Below are positions 15,598 to 24,312 of a stretch of 64,000 nt of DNA, in pieces. The DNA is from Streptomyces sp. NBC_00377 (GTDB taxonomy: Bacteria; Actinomycetota; Actinomycetes; Streptomycetales; Streptomycetaceae), in contig NZ_CP107958.1 in NCBI RefSeq assembly GCF_036075115.1, positions 868,001-932,000 on the forward strand, read 5' to 3'. Numbering within the stretch: position 1 is the stretch's first letter; every line of letters begins with the position of its first letter. The translations under genes were made by a program, and so were the position numbers. The notes beneath the pieces were generated by a model, which saw only the letters and a program-made list of their open reading frames with translations, was not told where the DNA came from and did not search any database.

Positions 15598-16554
15598 TCA
15601 CTCCCCCACGGCGACGTAACGCCACACCGTGCCGTCGTCCTCCGCCTCCTCCTCCGCGTCGTCACGGTCGAGGTCCACCTCGACGCCCGCGGTCTCCACG
15701 CTCCGCCGGACACGCTCCTGCGCGGCCTCGCTCAGGTAGTGGTGGTGCAGGTCCAGCTTCCGGAGGTGGGTGAGCGGCCGGCCGGCGAGCAGGGCGGCCA
15801 CGCCCTCGTCGGTCAGCACGCCCATGGAGAGGTCCAGCACCTCCAGACGCTCCAGCACCGGCGCGGTGGCCACCGCGGCGGCCACCGCGTCCTGGATCTC
15901 GCTGTTGCGCAGGGCGAGGTGGCGCAGGCTCGGCAGCCGGGCCCCGGACAGGATGGGCTCCAGGTCGGCGGCCTCGGTGTCACCTCCGTACTCGGGGGTG
16001 CCGAGCCAGAGGTCGAGGTGGACCAGCGCGGGCAGGTCGCTGCCGCCGACCCCGCGCACGACCTCCGCGGGCAACCCGCCCGTCTCGATCACCAGCCTGC
16101 GCAGCGCTCCGTGGCTCACAGCGGGGAAACGCAGCCCGGATCCGCCGCGCACGCCGAGTTCCTCCAGAGCGGGGAACGCGGCGAGCAGCGGGGTGACGTC
16201 GGTCTGGTTGATCCAGGAGATCTCGCACTCCTCCCCCACCATGTCGCCGAGGAACACCGCCCGCAGCGCCGGGAACCGGTCCCGGGCGGCCACGAGCGCC
16301 GCCACGACGTCCGAGGGGTCCGTGTCGTACGCCTCCTGCCAGGCGCCGACGATCAGGGCCCTGACGCGGGTGGTGTCGACGGCGGAGCAGAAGCGGGCGA
16401 ACGCCTTCGTCCAGTCCTCGTCGGCGTCGTAGACGTCGACGGTGACGCGCCAGGCGACGGCTTCCGGCTCCACCGGGCGCGGCTTGTGCTCGGCGCCCGG
16501 GAAGGTGTACGCGGGCAGCCCGAACAACACGTCGAGGTGGTCACCGATGGTCAT
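15598..16554 (-). CDS. STM4015-type leucine-rich-repeat protein
   Basis: A 318-residue soluble protein and first gene of the cassette. Residues ~100-290 contain leucine-rich repeats of LxxLxLxxN type (FPALRAVFLGDM, FPALEELGVRGG, LPALVHLDLWLG, LPSLRHLALRNS, LERLEVLDLSMG, LTHLRKLDLHHH). The tail is acidic (DLDRDDAEEEAEDDG). LRR arcs bind proteins, so a scaffold or target-recognition role for the two radical SAM enzymes is plausible but inferred. The ATG at 16554 has GGGAG seven bases upstream; a longer in-frame opening to 16656 is rejected because its composition is poor. The stop abuts the next gene (GTGA overlap or 11-nt gap). Confidence 0.87.
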   Translation of the reverse strand: MTIGDHLDVLFGLPAYTFPGAEHKPRPVEPEAVAWRVTVDVYDADEDWTKAFARFCSAVDTTRVRALIVGAWQEAYDTDPSDVVAALVAARDRFPALRAVFLGDMVGEECEISWINQTDVTPLLAAFPALEELGVRGGSGLRFPAVSHGALRRLVIETGGLPAEVVRGVGGSDLPALVHLDLWLGTPEYGGDTEAADLEPILSGARLPSLRHLALRNSEIQDAVAAAVATAPVLERLEVLDLSMGVLTDEGVAALLAGRPLTHLRKLDLHHHYLSEAAQERVRRSVETAGVEVDLDRDDAEEEAEDDGTVWRYVAVGE

Positions 16555-16722
16555 GCGGCTGCTCCCGGGAGAAAAAGTGCGCGGTCCGTGATGTGTCCGC
16601 AGTTCTACCAACAGGCACCGACAACGCACCTCGGCGGGGCCCCGGTTCGGGGGCATCGGTGCGTGCCCCGGTGCAGGGGCGTCGTCGCGGACCGCGATGC
16701 GAGGGAGTCGCGCGGCCGGGCC

Positions 16723-17445
16723 TCAGCGGTCGGCGGCGCGGGCCAGTACGTCGGTGACCTGGACGCGGACCACGTCCCGGGCGGCGGCGGGGAGGGCGCC
16801 CAGATCCGTGCCGGCCAAGGCGTGCAGCACCTGCTCGGGGTCCGGGTCGTACGGCGTGCGCTCGCTGAACACCTCGTAGCCGTCGCGCACGGCCACCCGC
16901 AGGTCACCGGGACCGTCGTCGGCGGCGTGCAGCGCGGCGGCGATGACAAGGGGCGGCGGGCCGCCCGCCTCGCCGTCCAGCTTGCGGTAGGCGCTGACGA
17001 GGGGGGTGCGCCAGCTCAGGGCGAGCAGTACGTGACGCTTCGCCAGCAGTTCGCTCAGATCGGTGTCGTAGACGCTGTCGGGTTCCAGGACCGTGGCCCG
17101 GGCGTCGAGGACGAGGGCCGCGGGAAGCAGACAGCGCAGGGTGCTGCCCACGATGTTGCCGCCGACCGTGGCGGCCCGGCGCACCGCGCCCGTGCCGACA
17201 CCGGAGGCCGCCCGGTGCAGCACCTCGGGCACGGTCGCGTCGACGCGGTTCAGCAGCACGGCACCGCCCAGTTCCCCGGGGCCGACCGTGCCGGCCTCCG
17301 GCACGTTGCGCAGCGACACGGCCTGCTCGGGGAAGCCGTCCCGCTGCCAGCCGGCCCAGACGAGCGTGGCGCCTCCCACCGGTACCGCTCCTTCGGCCAG
17401 GCACCGCTGTGCTTCGGATATCGAGGAGGGAAGACGCAACTGCAC
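16723..17445 (-). CDS. orphan FAD-binding subunit of the xanthine dehydrogenase/CO dehydrogenase (CoxM) type
   Basis: About 240 residues resembling molybdopterin-dehydrogenase FAD subunits. There is an N-terminal PP-loop-like block AVPVGGATLVW, and the second FAD-contact signature AATVGGNIVGSTLRCLLPAAL near residue 90, followed by a C-terminal CO-dehydrogenase-flavoprotein-like domain with PLVIAAALHAAD. These subunits transfer electrons from a 2Fe-2S protein to NAD or oxygen in a three-subunit Mo enzyme. No Mo-binding or Fe-S subunit is adjacent, which is unusual. The start is uncertain: GTG 17445 follows GGAAGGCAGG; ATG 17508 or 17502 are alternatives. The gene is divergent from the acetyltransferase at 17622. 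Confidence 0.8.
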   Translation of the reverse strand: MQLRLPSSISEAQRCLAEGAVPVGGATLVWAGWQRDGFPEQAVSLRNVPEAGTVGPGELGGAVLLNRVDATVPEVLHRAASGVGTGAVRRAATVGGNIVGSTLRCLLPAALVLDARATVLEPDSVYDTDLSELLAKRHVLLALSWRTPLVSAYRKLDGEAGGPPPLVIAAALHAADDGPGDLRVAVRDGYEVFSERTPYDPDPEQVLHALAGTDLGALPAAARDVVRVQVTDVLARAADR

Positions 17446-17621
17446 GACAACCGACCTGCCTTCCCGGGAAGTCGGGCGAGTACCGTTCCACGCCGCCCGC
17501 ATGATCAATGCCAGAACGGATTCTGCCCAGGCGTACGGGGGCGCATACAGGGCTCATGGCTGCACCTCGCACCACGTGAAATTGCGTTGCGGCCGGCCGC
17601 CCTCCCCCGGACCCTGGCGCC

Positions 17622-18641
17622 ATGCGCTTTCTCCTGCGTCCCGCGTCCTTCGCCGACGCGCCGGCCGTCACCGGTCTCCTCAACGAGATCGACGTCATCG
17701 AGATCGGCCGGCCCGAGACGGATCTGCACACCGTCGAGGCCGACCTGGGGCGTCCCGGCACCGATCTGGAGCGGGACTCCTGGCTCGCCTTCGACGGGGA
17801 CCGGCTGGTCGGCTACGGGCTCGTGTGGGACGAGTCCGGCGGCGAACGCGTGGACGTCGACCACTACGTCCTGCCGGACCGGCAGGAGGCGGGGCGGCTG
17901 GTCCTGGCGGCGATGGAGGCCCGGGCACTGGAGAAGGCGCTGGGGAACGGCGCCGAGCGGGCCGTGGTGCATCTGCATCTCAACGCGGAGCCCACCCTCG
18001 ACACCTCGCTGCTCCGGCTCCGCGGCTGGTCCGTCGTGCGGCGCTACCACGTACTGCGCCGGCCCCTGGACGGGGCCGGGGACATGCCGCCGACGCCGCC
18101 CGCGGGCGTGTGGCTGCGGTCCTGTGCCGGCGAGGCGGACCGGGTCCGCGTCCATGAGCTCTACCAGGCGTCCTTCGCCGAGCACTTCGACTTCCAGCCG
18201 CGCGGCTACGCGCAGTGGTCGCACGACGTGGACGCGGCGGGGCTCGACTGGTCCCTGGTGTGGATCGCCGGCACGGACGAGTCCGGGGACGCCGGGTTCC
18301 TGATGGCCCGCGACGACCGTGAGGCGATGGGGTGGATCCGCAGCATCGGCGTGCTCGGCGAGGCCCGCGGGCGCGGACTGGCCGGGCTGCTGCTGCGGCA
18401 CGCCTTCGCGGCCTTCGCCGCCCGGGGCCGGGACACCGTGGGGCTCGGTGTGGACACCTCGAACCCGACCGGCGCGCCGCGGCTGTACGCACGTCACGGC
18501 CTGGTCCTGCACTACGCCGTGGACACCTGGGAGACGGTCCTGCGCCGGCCGCGCGGGCAGCGCCGGATGCCCGGTCCCTCTGGCGCCCCGGGGGCCGGCG
18601 GTCAGCCCGTGGACGCCAGCCAGGGCATCGGGTCGGCGTAG
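17622..18641 (+). CDS. tandem-GNAT N-acetyltransferase
   Basis: A 339-residue protein with two GNAT folds. The N-terminal half (RFLLRPASFADAPAVTGLLN to about residue 150) is degenerate. The C-terminal half has the acetyl-CoA pyrophosphate loop in IGVLGEARGRGLAGLLLRHA and the beta-5 block VGLGVDTSNPTGAPRLYARHG typical of mycothiol-synthase/Eis-like tandem GNATs. Acceptor unknown. No strong ribosome site is visible upstream of the ATG. The last ~25 residues are low complexity, and the 3' end overlaps the convergent M23 peptidase gene by 40 bp. Confidence 0.88.
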   Translation: MRFLLRPASFADAPAVTGLLNEIDVIEIGRPETDLHTVEADLGRPGTDLERDSWLAFDGDRLVGYGLVWDESGGERVDVDHYVLPDRQEAGRLVLAAMEARALEKALGNGAERAVVHLHLNAEPTLDTSLLRLRGWSVVRRYHVLRRPLDGAGDMPPTPPAGVWLRSCAGEADRVRVHELYQASFAEHFDFQPRGYAQWSHDVDAAGLDWSLVWIAGTDESGDAGFLMARDDREAMGWIRSIGVLGEARGRGLAGLLLRHAFAAFAARGRDTVGLGVDTSNPTGAPRLYARHGLVLHYAVDTWETVLRRPRGQRRMPGPSGAPGAGGQPVDASQGIGSA

Positions 18642-19768
18642 TAGCCGTCGTAGATCACCTCGAAGTGCAGGTGAGGGCCGGTGGACAGGCCGGTGGAGCC
18701 CACCCGTCCCAGCGGGGTCCCCGTCTGCACCGCCCGGCCCGTGGTGACGTCGATGGCGGACAGGTGGCTGTACGTCGTCTGGAGCCGTTTGCCCTCGATC
18801 GTGCCGTGGTCGACGACGACACGGTTGCCGTAGGCCGTGGTCATGGCCGCGAAGACGACCGTGCCCGCCCGGGCGGCGAAGACCTGGGCGCCCTGGGGCG
18901 CGCCGAAATCCACGCCGGTGTGGAGCTTGGTGACCCCGGTCAGCGGGTGCTGGCGCGATCCGTACGGCGAGGTGACGGTAAGGGTGGTGACGGGCGGGGC
19001 CAGGATCGCGTCGGCCAGGACACTTCCGGTGGGCGGGTCCTCCCGGTCGAAGGCCTCGTACTTGCCGAACAGGGCCTTGACCTCGGTCAGGTAGGTCTGC
19101 GCCGCGGCGGGCACGGCTCCCGCCTTCGTCACGGCGTCCGTGCCGACCGCGTAGGCGGCGAGGGTGAGATCGACCAGGTCCCCGTTGACGGTGCCGTCGG
19201 TTCTGAGGCCGGTGACCTCGCGGGCCAGGGAGCAGTCCTGGCGGCCGAGCGCCATGATGGCGTCGGCCGGATCCGTGGGCGAGGCACGTCCGTTGCCGTC
19301 GTCGTCCTTGCCCCAGGCCTTCCACCCCGCGTCGGTGAAGGCGGCGATGCCCCGCGCTTGGGAGGTGGTGGCGCTGTCGTTGCTCCAGCCGGTGAGCTGG
19401 TCGATCTGCGCGGCGAGGACGGACGGGGTGACGACCGTACAGGCGTCGGCGGACTTGCGCAGCCAGGGGCCGTAGGTCGCGTCGACGCCGCCCGCGGCGC
19501 CCTGTGGTGCGCTTCCCTGCGTGCTCCAGTCGTCGGGGAGCCCCCCGGTCAGGGCGAGGAATCCGGCGACTGCGGACAGGGTGACCAGGCCGGGGAGGAC
19601 CAGGAGGGTGAAGGCGCCCGGGCCGCGCCGCCGGGGGCGTGCGGCAGGCGACGCCTGTGCCTGTGCGTGGGGAGTGTTGACCCCCGGGGCGGCGGCTTGC
19701 GGAGTGACGGGCTCCGGTGCGAGGGCGGTCTCGTGCGGAGGGGTCTCGACGGCTTGCTCGTCGCTCAC
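18602..19768 (-). CDS. membrane-anchored M23 metallopeptidase (LytM/lysostaphin type)
   Basis: A 388-residue cell-wall hydrolase. An Ala/Pro-rich cytoplasmic tail and basic RPRRRGPG precede one membrane span (AFTLLVLPGLVTLSAVAGFLA). Residues ~100-220 look like a lytic-transglycosylase-type helical domain (IAAFTDAGWKAWGKDDDGNG). The C-terminal peptidase domain has YGSRQHPLTGVTKLHTGVDF with the zinc His/Asp pair and GPHLHFEV with the H-x-H pair, so zinc ligands are intact. It should cut peptidoglycan cross-bridges outside the membrane. GTG start with AGGAG at good spacing. A fusion of a transglycosylase-like domain to M23 is known in Streptomyces. Confidence 0.92.
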   Translation of the reverse strand: MSDEQAVETPPHETALAPEPVTPQAAAPGVNTPHAQAQASPAARPRRRGPGAFTLLVLPGLVTLSAVAGFLALTGGLPDDWSTQGSAPQGAAGGVDATYGPWLRKSADACTVVTPSVLAAQIDQLTGWSNDSATTSQARGIAAFTDAGWKAWGKDDDGNGRASPTDPADAIMALGRQDCSLAREVTGLRTDGTVNGDLVDLTLAAYAVGTDAVTKAGAVPAAAQTYLTEVKALFGKYEAFDREDPPTGSVLADAILAPPVTTLTVTSPYGSRQHPLTGVTKLHTGVDFGAPQGAQVFAARAGTVVFAAMTTAYGNRVVVDHGTIEGKRLQTTYSHLSAIDVTTGRAVQTGTPLGRVGSTGLSTGPHLHFEVIYDGYYADPMPWLASTG

Positions 19769-20225
19769 GCGGCGCGCTCCTGACGACCGGTCAACGGCCG
19801 TTCCGGAAAAGTGCAGTTGCTCACGGGCGGACGTTAGCGGGTGACCCGTCCCGCGTCACCGGACGCGAGGGCAGACCTGTTGCCCGCGGGGGCAACGCCC
19901 GCCCGAGGACTCCCGACGAGGCCGGTGGAACGTACGGTGCACGGTCCGGGGCGGGCGGCGGCCGCCGTCCGCCCACGGAAGCACCCGCCCATGGAGGCGC
20001 CCGCCGATGGCGGCGGACCACGTCACCTGGGCGGGCAGCCCGTCCGCCCGCCCCGTCAGTCCGTCCGTCCATCAGTCCGTCCGCCCCCCGCCCGTCAAGG
20101 GAAGCGCAGGCTGCGGACCCGACGTCCAGGGGGAGGTGACCGCGGCCTTCGCCGCCGCCCCGCTCGTCGCGCCGCACCGCGCCGCGCCCGGGCGGCGGCC
20201 GGGGCGCCGACGACGGCGCCCCGGC
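19769..20225. other. intergenic region, no gene seen
   Basis: A spacer of 457 bp upstream of the M23 gene and downstream of pyc. It holds a small hairpin GTTGCCC/GGGCAAC (19879-19896), a run of CGTCCGTC-like short repeats near 20040-20090, and the pyc terminator (20199-20224). Open frames here lack coding-type composition. Confidence 0.5.
20199..20224 (-). terminator. pyc terminator hairpin
   Basis: CCGGGGCGCC / GGCGCCCCGG with a 6-nt loop, beginning two bases after the pyruvate carboxylase stop codon on the minus strand. Confidence 0.75.
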
Positions 20226-23200
20226 TCAGCCCACCTCGGCCAGCAGGTCGCCGCCCTCCACCTGCTGGATCCGGTTGATGGCGAGCCGCGACACCGTACC
20301 GGCCTTCGGGGCCGTGATCGTGGCCTCCATCTTCATCGCCTCGATGGTGGCGATCGTCGTGCCGGCCTCCACCTGGTCGCCTTCCGCCACCGCAAGCGTG
20401 ACCACGCCCGCGAACGGCGCTGCGACATGGCCGGGGTTGGCGCGGTCGGCCTTCTCGGTCACCGGCACGTCGGAGGCCGCCGCCTTGTCCCGGACCTGGA
20501 TGGGCCGCAGCTGGCCGTTCAGAGAGGACATCACCGTGCGCAGGCCGCGCTCGTCGGCCTCGCCGATGGCCTGGAGCTCGATCAGCAGCCGTACGCCCGG
20601 CTCGAGGTCGACGGCGTACTCCTTGCTCGGGCGCAGACCGTAGAAGAAGTCCTTGCTGTCGAGCACGCTGGTGTCGCCGTAGGCCTGGCGGTGAGCCTCG
20701 AAGTCGCGGGTCGGACCGGGGAACAGCAGCCGGTTGAGAGTGCTGCGGCGGGCCTTCTCCAGGCCCTCGCGGTCCTCGGTGCTCAGTTCCTGGACGGGCT
20801 TGGCCTCGGTGCGGCCGCGCAGCGCCTTGCTGCGGAACGGCTCGGGCCAGCCGCCGGGTGGGGTGCCGAGTTCGCCGCGCAGGAAGCCGATGACGGAGTC
20901 CGGGATGTCGTACCGGTCGGGCGTCGCCTCGAACTCCTTCGGGTCGACTCCGGCGCCGACCAGGTGCAGCGCGAGGTCGCCGACCACCTTGGACGACGGG
21001 GTGACCTTCACCAGATGGCCGAGGATGCGGTCGGCGGCGGCGTACATCGCCTCGATGTCCTCGAAGCGGTCGCCGAGGCCGAGCGCGACGGCCTGGGTGC
21101 GCAGGTTGGAGAGCTGTCCGCCGGGGATCTCGTGGTGGTAGACCCGTCCGGTCGGAGAGGCCAGGCCCGCCTCGAAGGGGGCGTAGATCCTGCGGACGCC
21201 CTCCCAGTACGGCTCCAGGTCGCCGACGGCCTGGAGGTCGAGGCCGGTGGGCCGCTCGGAGTGGTCCGTCGCGGCGACGATCGCCGACAGCGAGGGCTGC
21301 GAGGTCGTCCCCGCCATGGAGGCGACGGCGCCGTCGACGGCGTCCGCGCCGGCCTGGATCGCGGCCAGGTAGGTGGCGAGCTGACCGCCCGCGGTGTCGT
21401 GGGTGTGCAGGTGCACCGGCAGGTCGAACTCACGGCGCAGCGCCGCCACGAGCTTCGCGGCGGCCGGGGCGCGCAGCAGGCCCGCCATGTCCTTGACGGC
21501 CAGGACGTGGGCGCCTGCGTCGACGATCTGTTCGGCCAGGCGGAGGTAGTAGTCGAGGGTGTACAGCCGCTCCGACGGGTCGGACAGGTCGGAGGTGTAG
21601 CAGAGGGCGACCTCGGCGATCGCCGTGCCCGTCTCCCGTACCGCGTCGATGGCGGGGCGCATCTGGCCGACGTCGTTGAGGGCGTCGAAGATGCGGAAGA
21701 TGTCGATGCCGGTGGCGGCCGCCTCCTGCACGAAGGCGTCGGTCACCTCGGTCGGGTACGGGGTGTAGCCCACCGTGTTGCGGCCGCGCAGCAGCATCTG
21801 GAGGCAGATGTTGGGCACCGCCTCGCGCAGGGCCGCCAGCCGCTCCCACGGGTCCTCGGCGAGGAAGCGCAGGGCGACGTCGTAGGTCGCGCCGCCCCAG
21901 CACTCCAGCGACAGCAGCTGGGGCAGGGTCCGGGCGACCAGCGGGGCGGAGGCGAGGAGGTCCTTGGTGCGGACGCGGGTGGCCAGCAGGGACTGGTGGG
22001 CGTCGCGGAAGGTGGTGTCGGTGACGCCGATGGTCGGCGACTCGCGCAGCGCGCGGGCGAAGCCCTCGGGCCCGAGGTGGACCAGGCGCTGGCGGGAGCC
22101 GGCGGGCGGCTCGGCGTCGGGCACCGGCGGCAGCTTGGTGACCGGGTCGATCACCTCGGGCCGCTCACCGTGCGGCTTGTTGACGGTGACGTCGGCGAGG
22201 TAGGTCAGCAGCTTGGTGCCGCGGTCGGCGGAGGAGCGCGCGGTGAGCAGGTGCGGGCGCTGTTCGATGAACGACGTCGTGACGCGTCCGCCCTGGAAGT
22301 CCGGGTCGTCCAGGACGGCCTGGAGGAAGGGGATGTTGGTGGACACGCCCCGGATGCGGAACTCGGCCACGGCACGCCGGGCCCGCTTGATCGCGGTCTC
22401 GAAGTCCCGGCCCCGACACGTCAGTTTGACCAGCATCGAGTCGAAGTGCGCGCTGATCTCCGTACCCGCGTGGGTGGTACCGCCGTCGAGGCGGATGCCG
22501 GAGCCGCCGGGCGAGCGGTAGGCGCTGATGCGGCCGGTGTCGGGGCGGAAGCCGTTGGCGGGGTCCTCGGTGGTGATCCGGCACTGGAGGGCGGCGCCGT
22601 GCAGGGTGACGGTCTCCTGGGACAGGCCGAGGTCGGCCAGGGTCTCGCCGCCGGCGATGCGCAGCTGGGCCTGGACGAGGTCGACGTCGGTGACCTCCTC
22701 GGTCACCGTGTGCTCGACCTGGATGCGGGGGTTCATCTCGATGAAGACGTGGTTGCCCGCGGGGTCGAGCAGGAACTCGACGGTGCCGGCGTTGCGGTAG
22801 CCGATCTGCCGGGCGAAGCGGACCGCGTCGGCGCAGATGCGGTCGCGCAGCTCGGGGGCGAGGTTGGGCGCGGGGGCCAGCTCGATCACCTTCTGGTGAC
22901 GGCGCTGGACCGAGCAGTCGCGCTCGAAGAGATGGATGACGTTGCCCTCGCCGTCGGCGAGGATCTGCACCTCGATGTGGCGCGGGTCGACGACGGCCTT
23001 CTCCAGGAAGACGGTGGGGTCGCCGAAGGCGGACGCGGCCTCCCGGGACGCCGCCTCGATGGACTCGCGCAGCACGGCCGGGTCCTCGACGCGGCGCATG
23101 CCCCGTCCGCCGCCGCCGGCGACGGCCTTGACGAACAGGGGGAAGCCAATCTCCTCGGCGGCCCGGACGAGTTCGTCGATGTCGTTGGAGGGCGCGGACG

Positions 23201-23600
23201 AGCCGAGCACGGGTACGCCCGCCGCGCGGGCCGCGGCCACGGCGCTCGCCTTGTTGCCGGTCAGTTCGAGCGTGCGCGCGTCGGGGCCGACGAACGTGAT
23301 GCCCGCCTCCTCGCAGGCCCGCGCGAGTTCGGGGTTCTCGGAGAGGAACCCGTAGCCCGGGTAGACGGCATCGGCGCCCGCCCGGCGCGCGGCGCCGACG
23401 ATCTCCTCGACGGAGAGGTAGGCGCGCACGGGGTGCCCCTGCTCGCCGATCTCGTAGGCCTCGTCGGCCTTCTGCCGGTGGAGTGAGTTGCGGTCCTCGT
23501 GCGGGAAGACCGCGACCGTGCGCGCGCCCAGCTCATAGCCGGCGCGGAACGCACGGATCGCGATCTCACCACGGTTGGCGACCAGCACCTTGCGGAACAT
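20226..23600 (-). CDS. pyc: pyruvate carboxylase
   Basis: A 1,124-residue single-chain biotin enzyme that converts pyruvate, bicarbonate and ATP to oxaloacetate, the main anaplerotic step. The biotin carboxylase domain (1 to ~455) opens with MFRKVLVANRGEIAIRAFRA and has the ATP-grasp loop GGGGRGMR. The carboxyltransferase domain (~530-830) contains DTTFRDAHQSLLATRVRT and AVKDMAG. A linker/PYC_OADA region follows, then the biotinyl domain with EAMKMEA, biotin on about Lys1090. Full family length, no break. AAGGGG lies six bases before ATG 23600; longer in-frame openings upstream are not needed. A hairpin terminator follows directly, so it is monocistronic. Confidence 0.97.
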   Translation of the reverse strand: MFRKVLVANRGEIAIRAFRAGYELGARTVAVFPHEDRNSLHRQKADEAYEIGEQGHPVRAYLSVEEIVGAARRAGADAVYPGYGFLSENPELARACEEAGITFVGPDARTLELTGNKASAVAAARAAGVPVLGSSAPSNDIDELVRAAEEIGFPLFVKAVAGGGGRGMRRVEDPAVLRESIEAASREAASAFGDPTVFLEKAVVDPRHIEVQILADGEGNVIHLFERDCSVQRRHQKVIELAPAPNLAPELRDRICADAVRFARQIGYRNAGTVEFLLDPAGNHVFIEMNPRIQVEHTVTEEVTDVDLVQAQLRIAGGETLADLGLSQETVTLHGAALQCRITTEDPANGFRPDTGRISAYRSPGGSGIRLDGGTTHAGTEISAHFDSMLVKLTCRGRDFETAIKRARRAVAEFRIRGVSTNIPFLQAVLDDPDFQGGRVTTSFIEQRPHLLTARSSADRGTKLLTYLADVTVNKPHGERPEVIDPVTKLPPVPDAEPPAGSRQRLVHLGPEGFARALRESPTIGVTDTTFRDAHQSLLATRVRTKDLLASAPLVARTLPQLLSLECWGGATYDVALRFLAEDPWERLAALREAVPNICLQMLLRGRNTVGYTPYPTEVTDAFVQEAAATGIDIFRIFDALNDVGQMRPAIDAVRETGTAIAEVALCYTSDLSDPSERLYTLDYYLRLAEQIVDAGAHVLAVKDMAGLLRAPAAAKLVAALRREFDLPVHLHTHDTAGGQLATYLAAIQAGADAVDGAVASMAGTTSQPSLSAIVAATDHSERPTGLDLQAVGDLEPYWEGVRRIYAPFEAGLASPTGRVYHHEIPGGQLSNLRTQAVALGLGDRFEDIEAMYAAADRILGHLVKVTPSSKVVGDLALHLVGAGVDPKEFEATPDRYDIPDSVIGFLRGELGTPPGGWPEPFRSKALRGRTEAKPVQELSTEDREGLEKARRSTLNRLLFPGPTRDFEAHRQAYGDTSVLDSKDFFYGLRPSKEYAVDLEPGVRLLIELQAIGEADERGLRTVMSSLNGQLRPIQVRDKAAASDVPVTEKADRANPGHVAAPFAGVVTLAVAEGDQVEAGTTIATIEAMKMEATITAPKAGTVSRLAINRIQQVEGGDLLAEVG

Positions 23601-24312
23601 CCGGGACCCCTTCAGCCTGGCGGTGACGAGGACCATGGTGTCGGTGCGTGACCGGGTTGGCCATGTGAGTCGGGCCACTCGGCCCATGTCTCGCTCGATC
23701 GGAGCGTGTCCGACGGTGTGCGACGCCCGGTCAGGTGGCGTCCGACGGGCGGTCAGGAGGCCTCCGGGGTGCGAGGGTCGGATCGCGTCCCAGGTCGGGT
23801 CGCCGTCGCCGCGGCGGCCGCCCGTCCCGCCCGGCGGCCGGAGAACGGACAGCCGCCGAGGACCGTGCCTTCGAGGGAGCGACGGCCGTGGATCCCGTCG
23901 CCTCCGAAGCCGGCGACCTCTTCGGCGGCGTACTGACCGGGCACGGGGCTGCCCGCCGCGTTCGAGTCCCGTCCTCGCCCCGAACCGCCCGAGCGACAGC
24001 CTCAGCCGTAGGACCGCCGTCCGCCGGATCCTCGACTCCGGCTCCGGCCCGCCGGCAGCCGTGCGGCCTCGTCGGCGGCCGCGGCCGCCGACGAGGCCGG
24101 CCCCGGGGCCCTCTTCGTGGTCGCGCCCGCACTGGTGGCGGGCCCTCTCACGTGGCTGGAGCCGTCAACCCGGCACTGGGCACAAGGCGTTGCCGACCCC
24201 CCTCCACTCGTTCGACCCGCCGGACATTGTTCGAGAAGTATTGACGCGGCCATGTACACCGTTTGACACTCTCGCAACATCACGTCACACGGTTGAAACG
24301 GCGGTTGCCCCC
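23601..24312. other. 712-bp intergenic region between pyc and the GH43 gene
   Basis: This divergent spacer should hold both promoters. It contains a perfect 36-bp palindrome (24064-24099), a TTGACG at 24241 and a TTGACA at 24263 that could be -35 elements for the GH43 gene, though no convincing -10 follows. The dyad-like TTGTTCGAGAAGTATTGAC near 24228-24246 could be an operator. A continuous open frame runs into the GH43 gene from 23575, but it starts antisense inside pyc and lacks a signal peptide at its head, so it is not treated as coding. Confidence 0.5.
24064..24099. repeat. 36-bp perfect palindrome
   Basis: CGGCCTCGTCGGCGGCCG followed directly by its exact reverse complement. As RNA it would form an 18-bp hairpin with an essentially closed tip. 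It lies 214 bp upstream of the GH43 start with no gene ending nearby, so it is not an ordinary terminator. Confidence 0.7.

Noticed and set aside
11083..16554. RiPP biosynthetic cluster with a small precursor peptide
   Set aside because: Two radical SAM proteins and an ATP-grasp suggested it, but gaps are too short for a precursor gene and no leader-binding domain or exporter is present.
19821..20177. Possible 118-residue gene between M23 and pyc
   Set aside because: Composition is Arg/Gly/Pro random, there is no ribosome site, and the region is dominated by short GTCC repeats.
23575..24312. A ~246-residue N-terminal extension of the GH43 protein
   Set aside because: The frame is open only because of high GC; it starts antisense to pyc, has no domain, and the signal peptide begins at ATG 24313.
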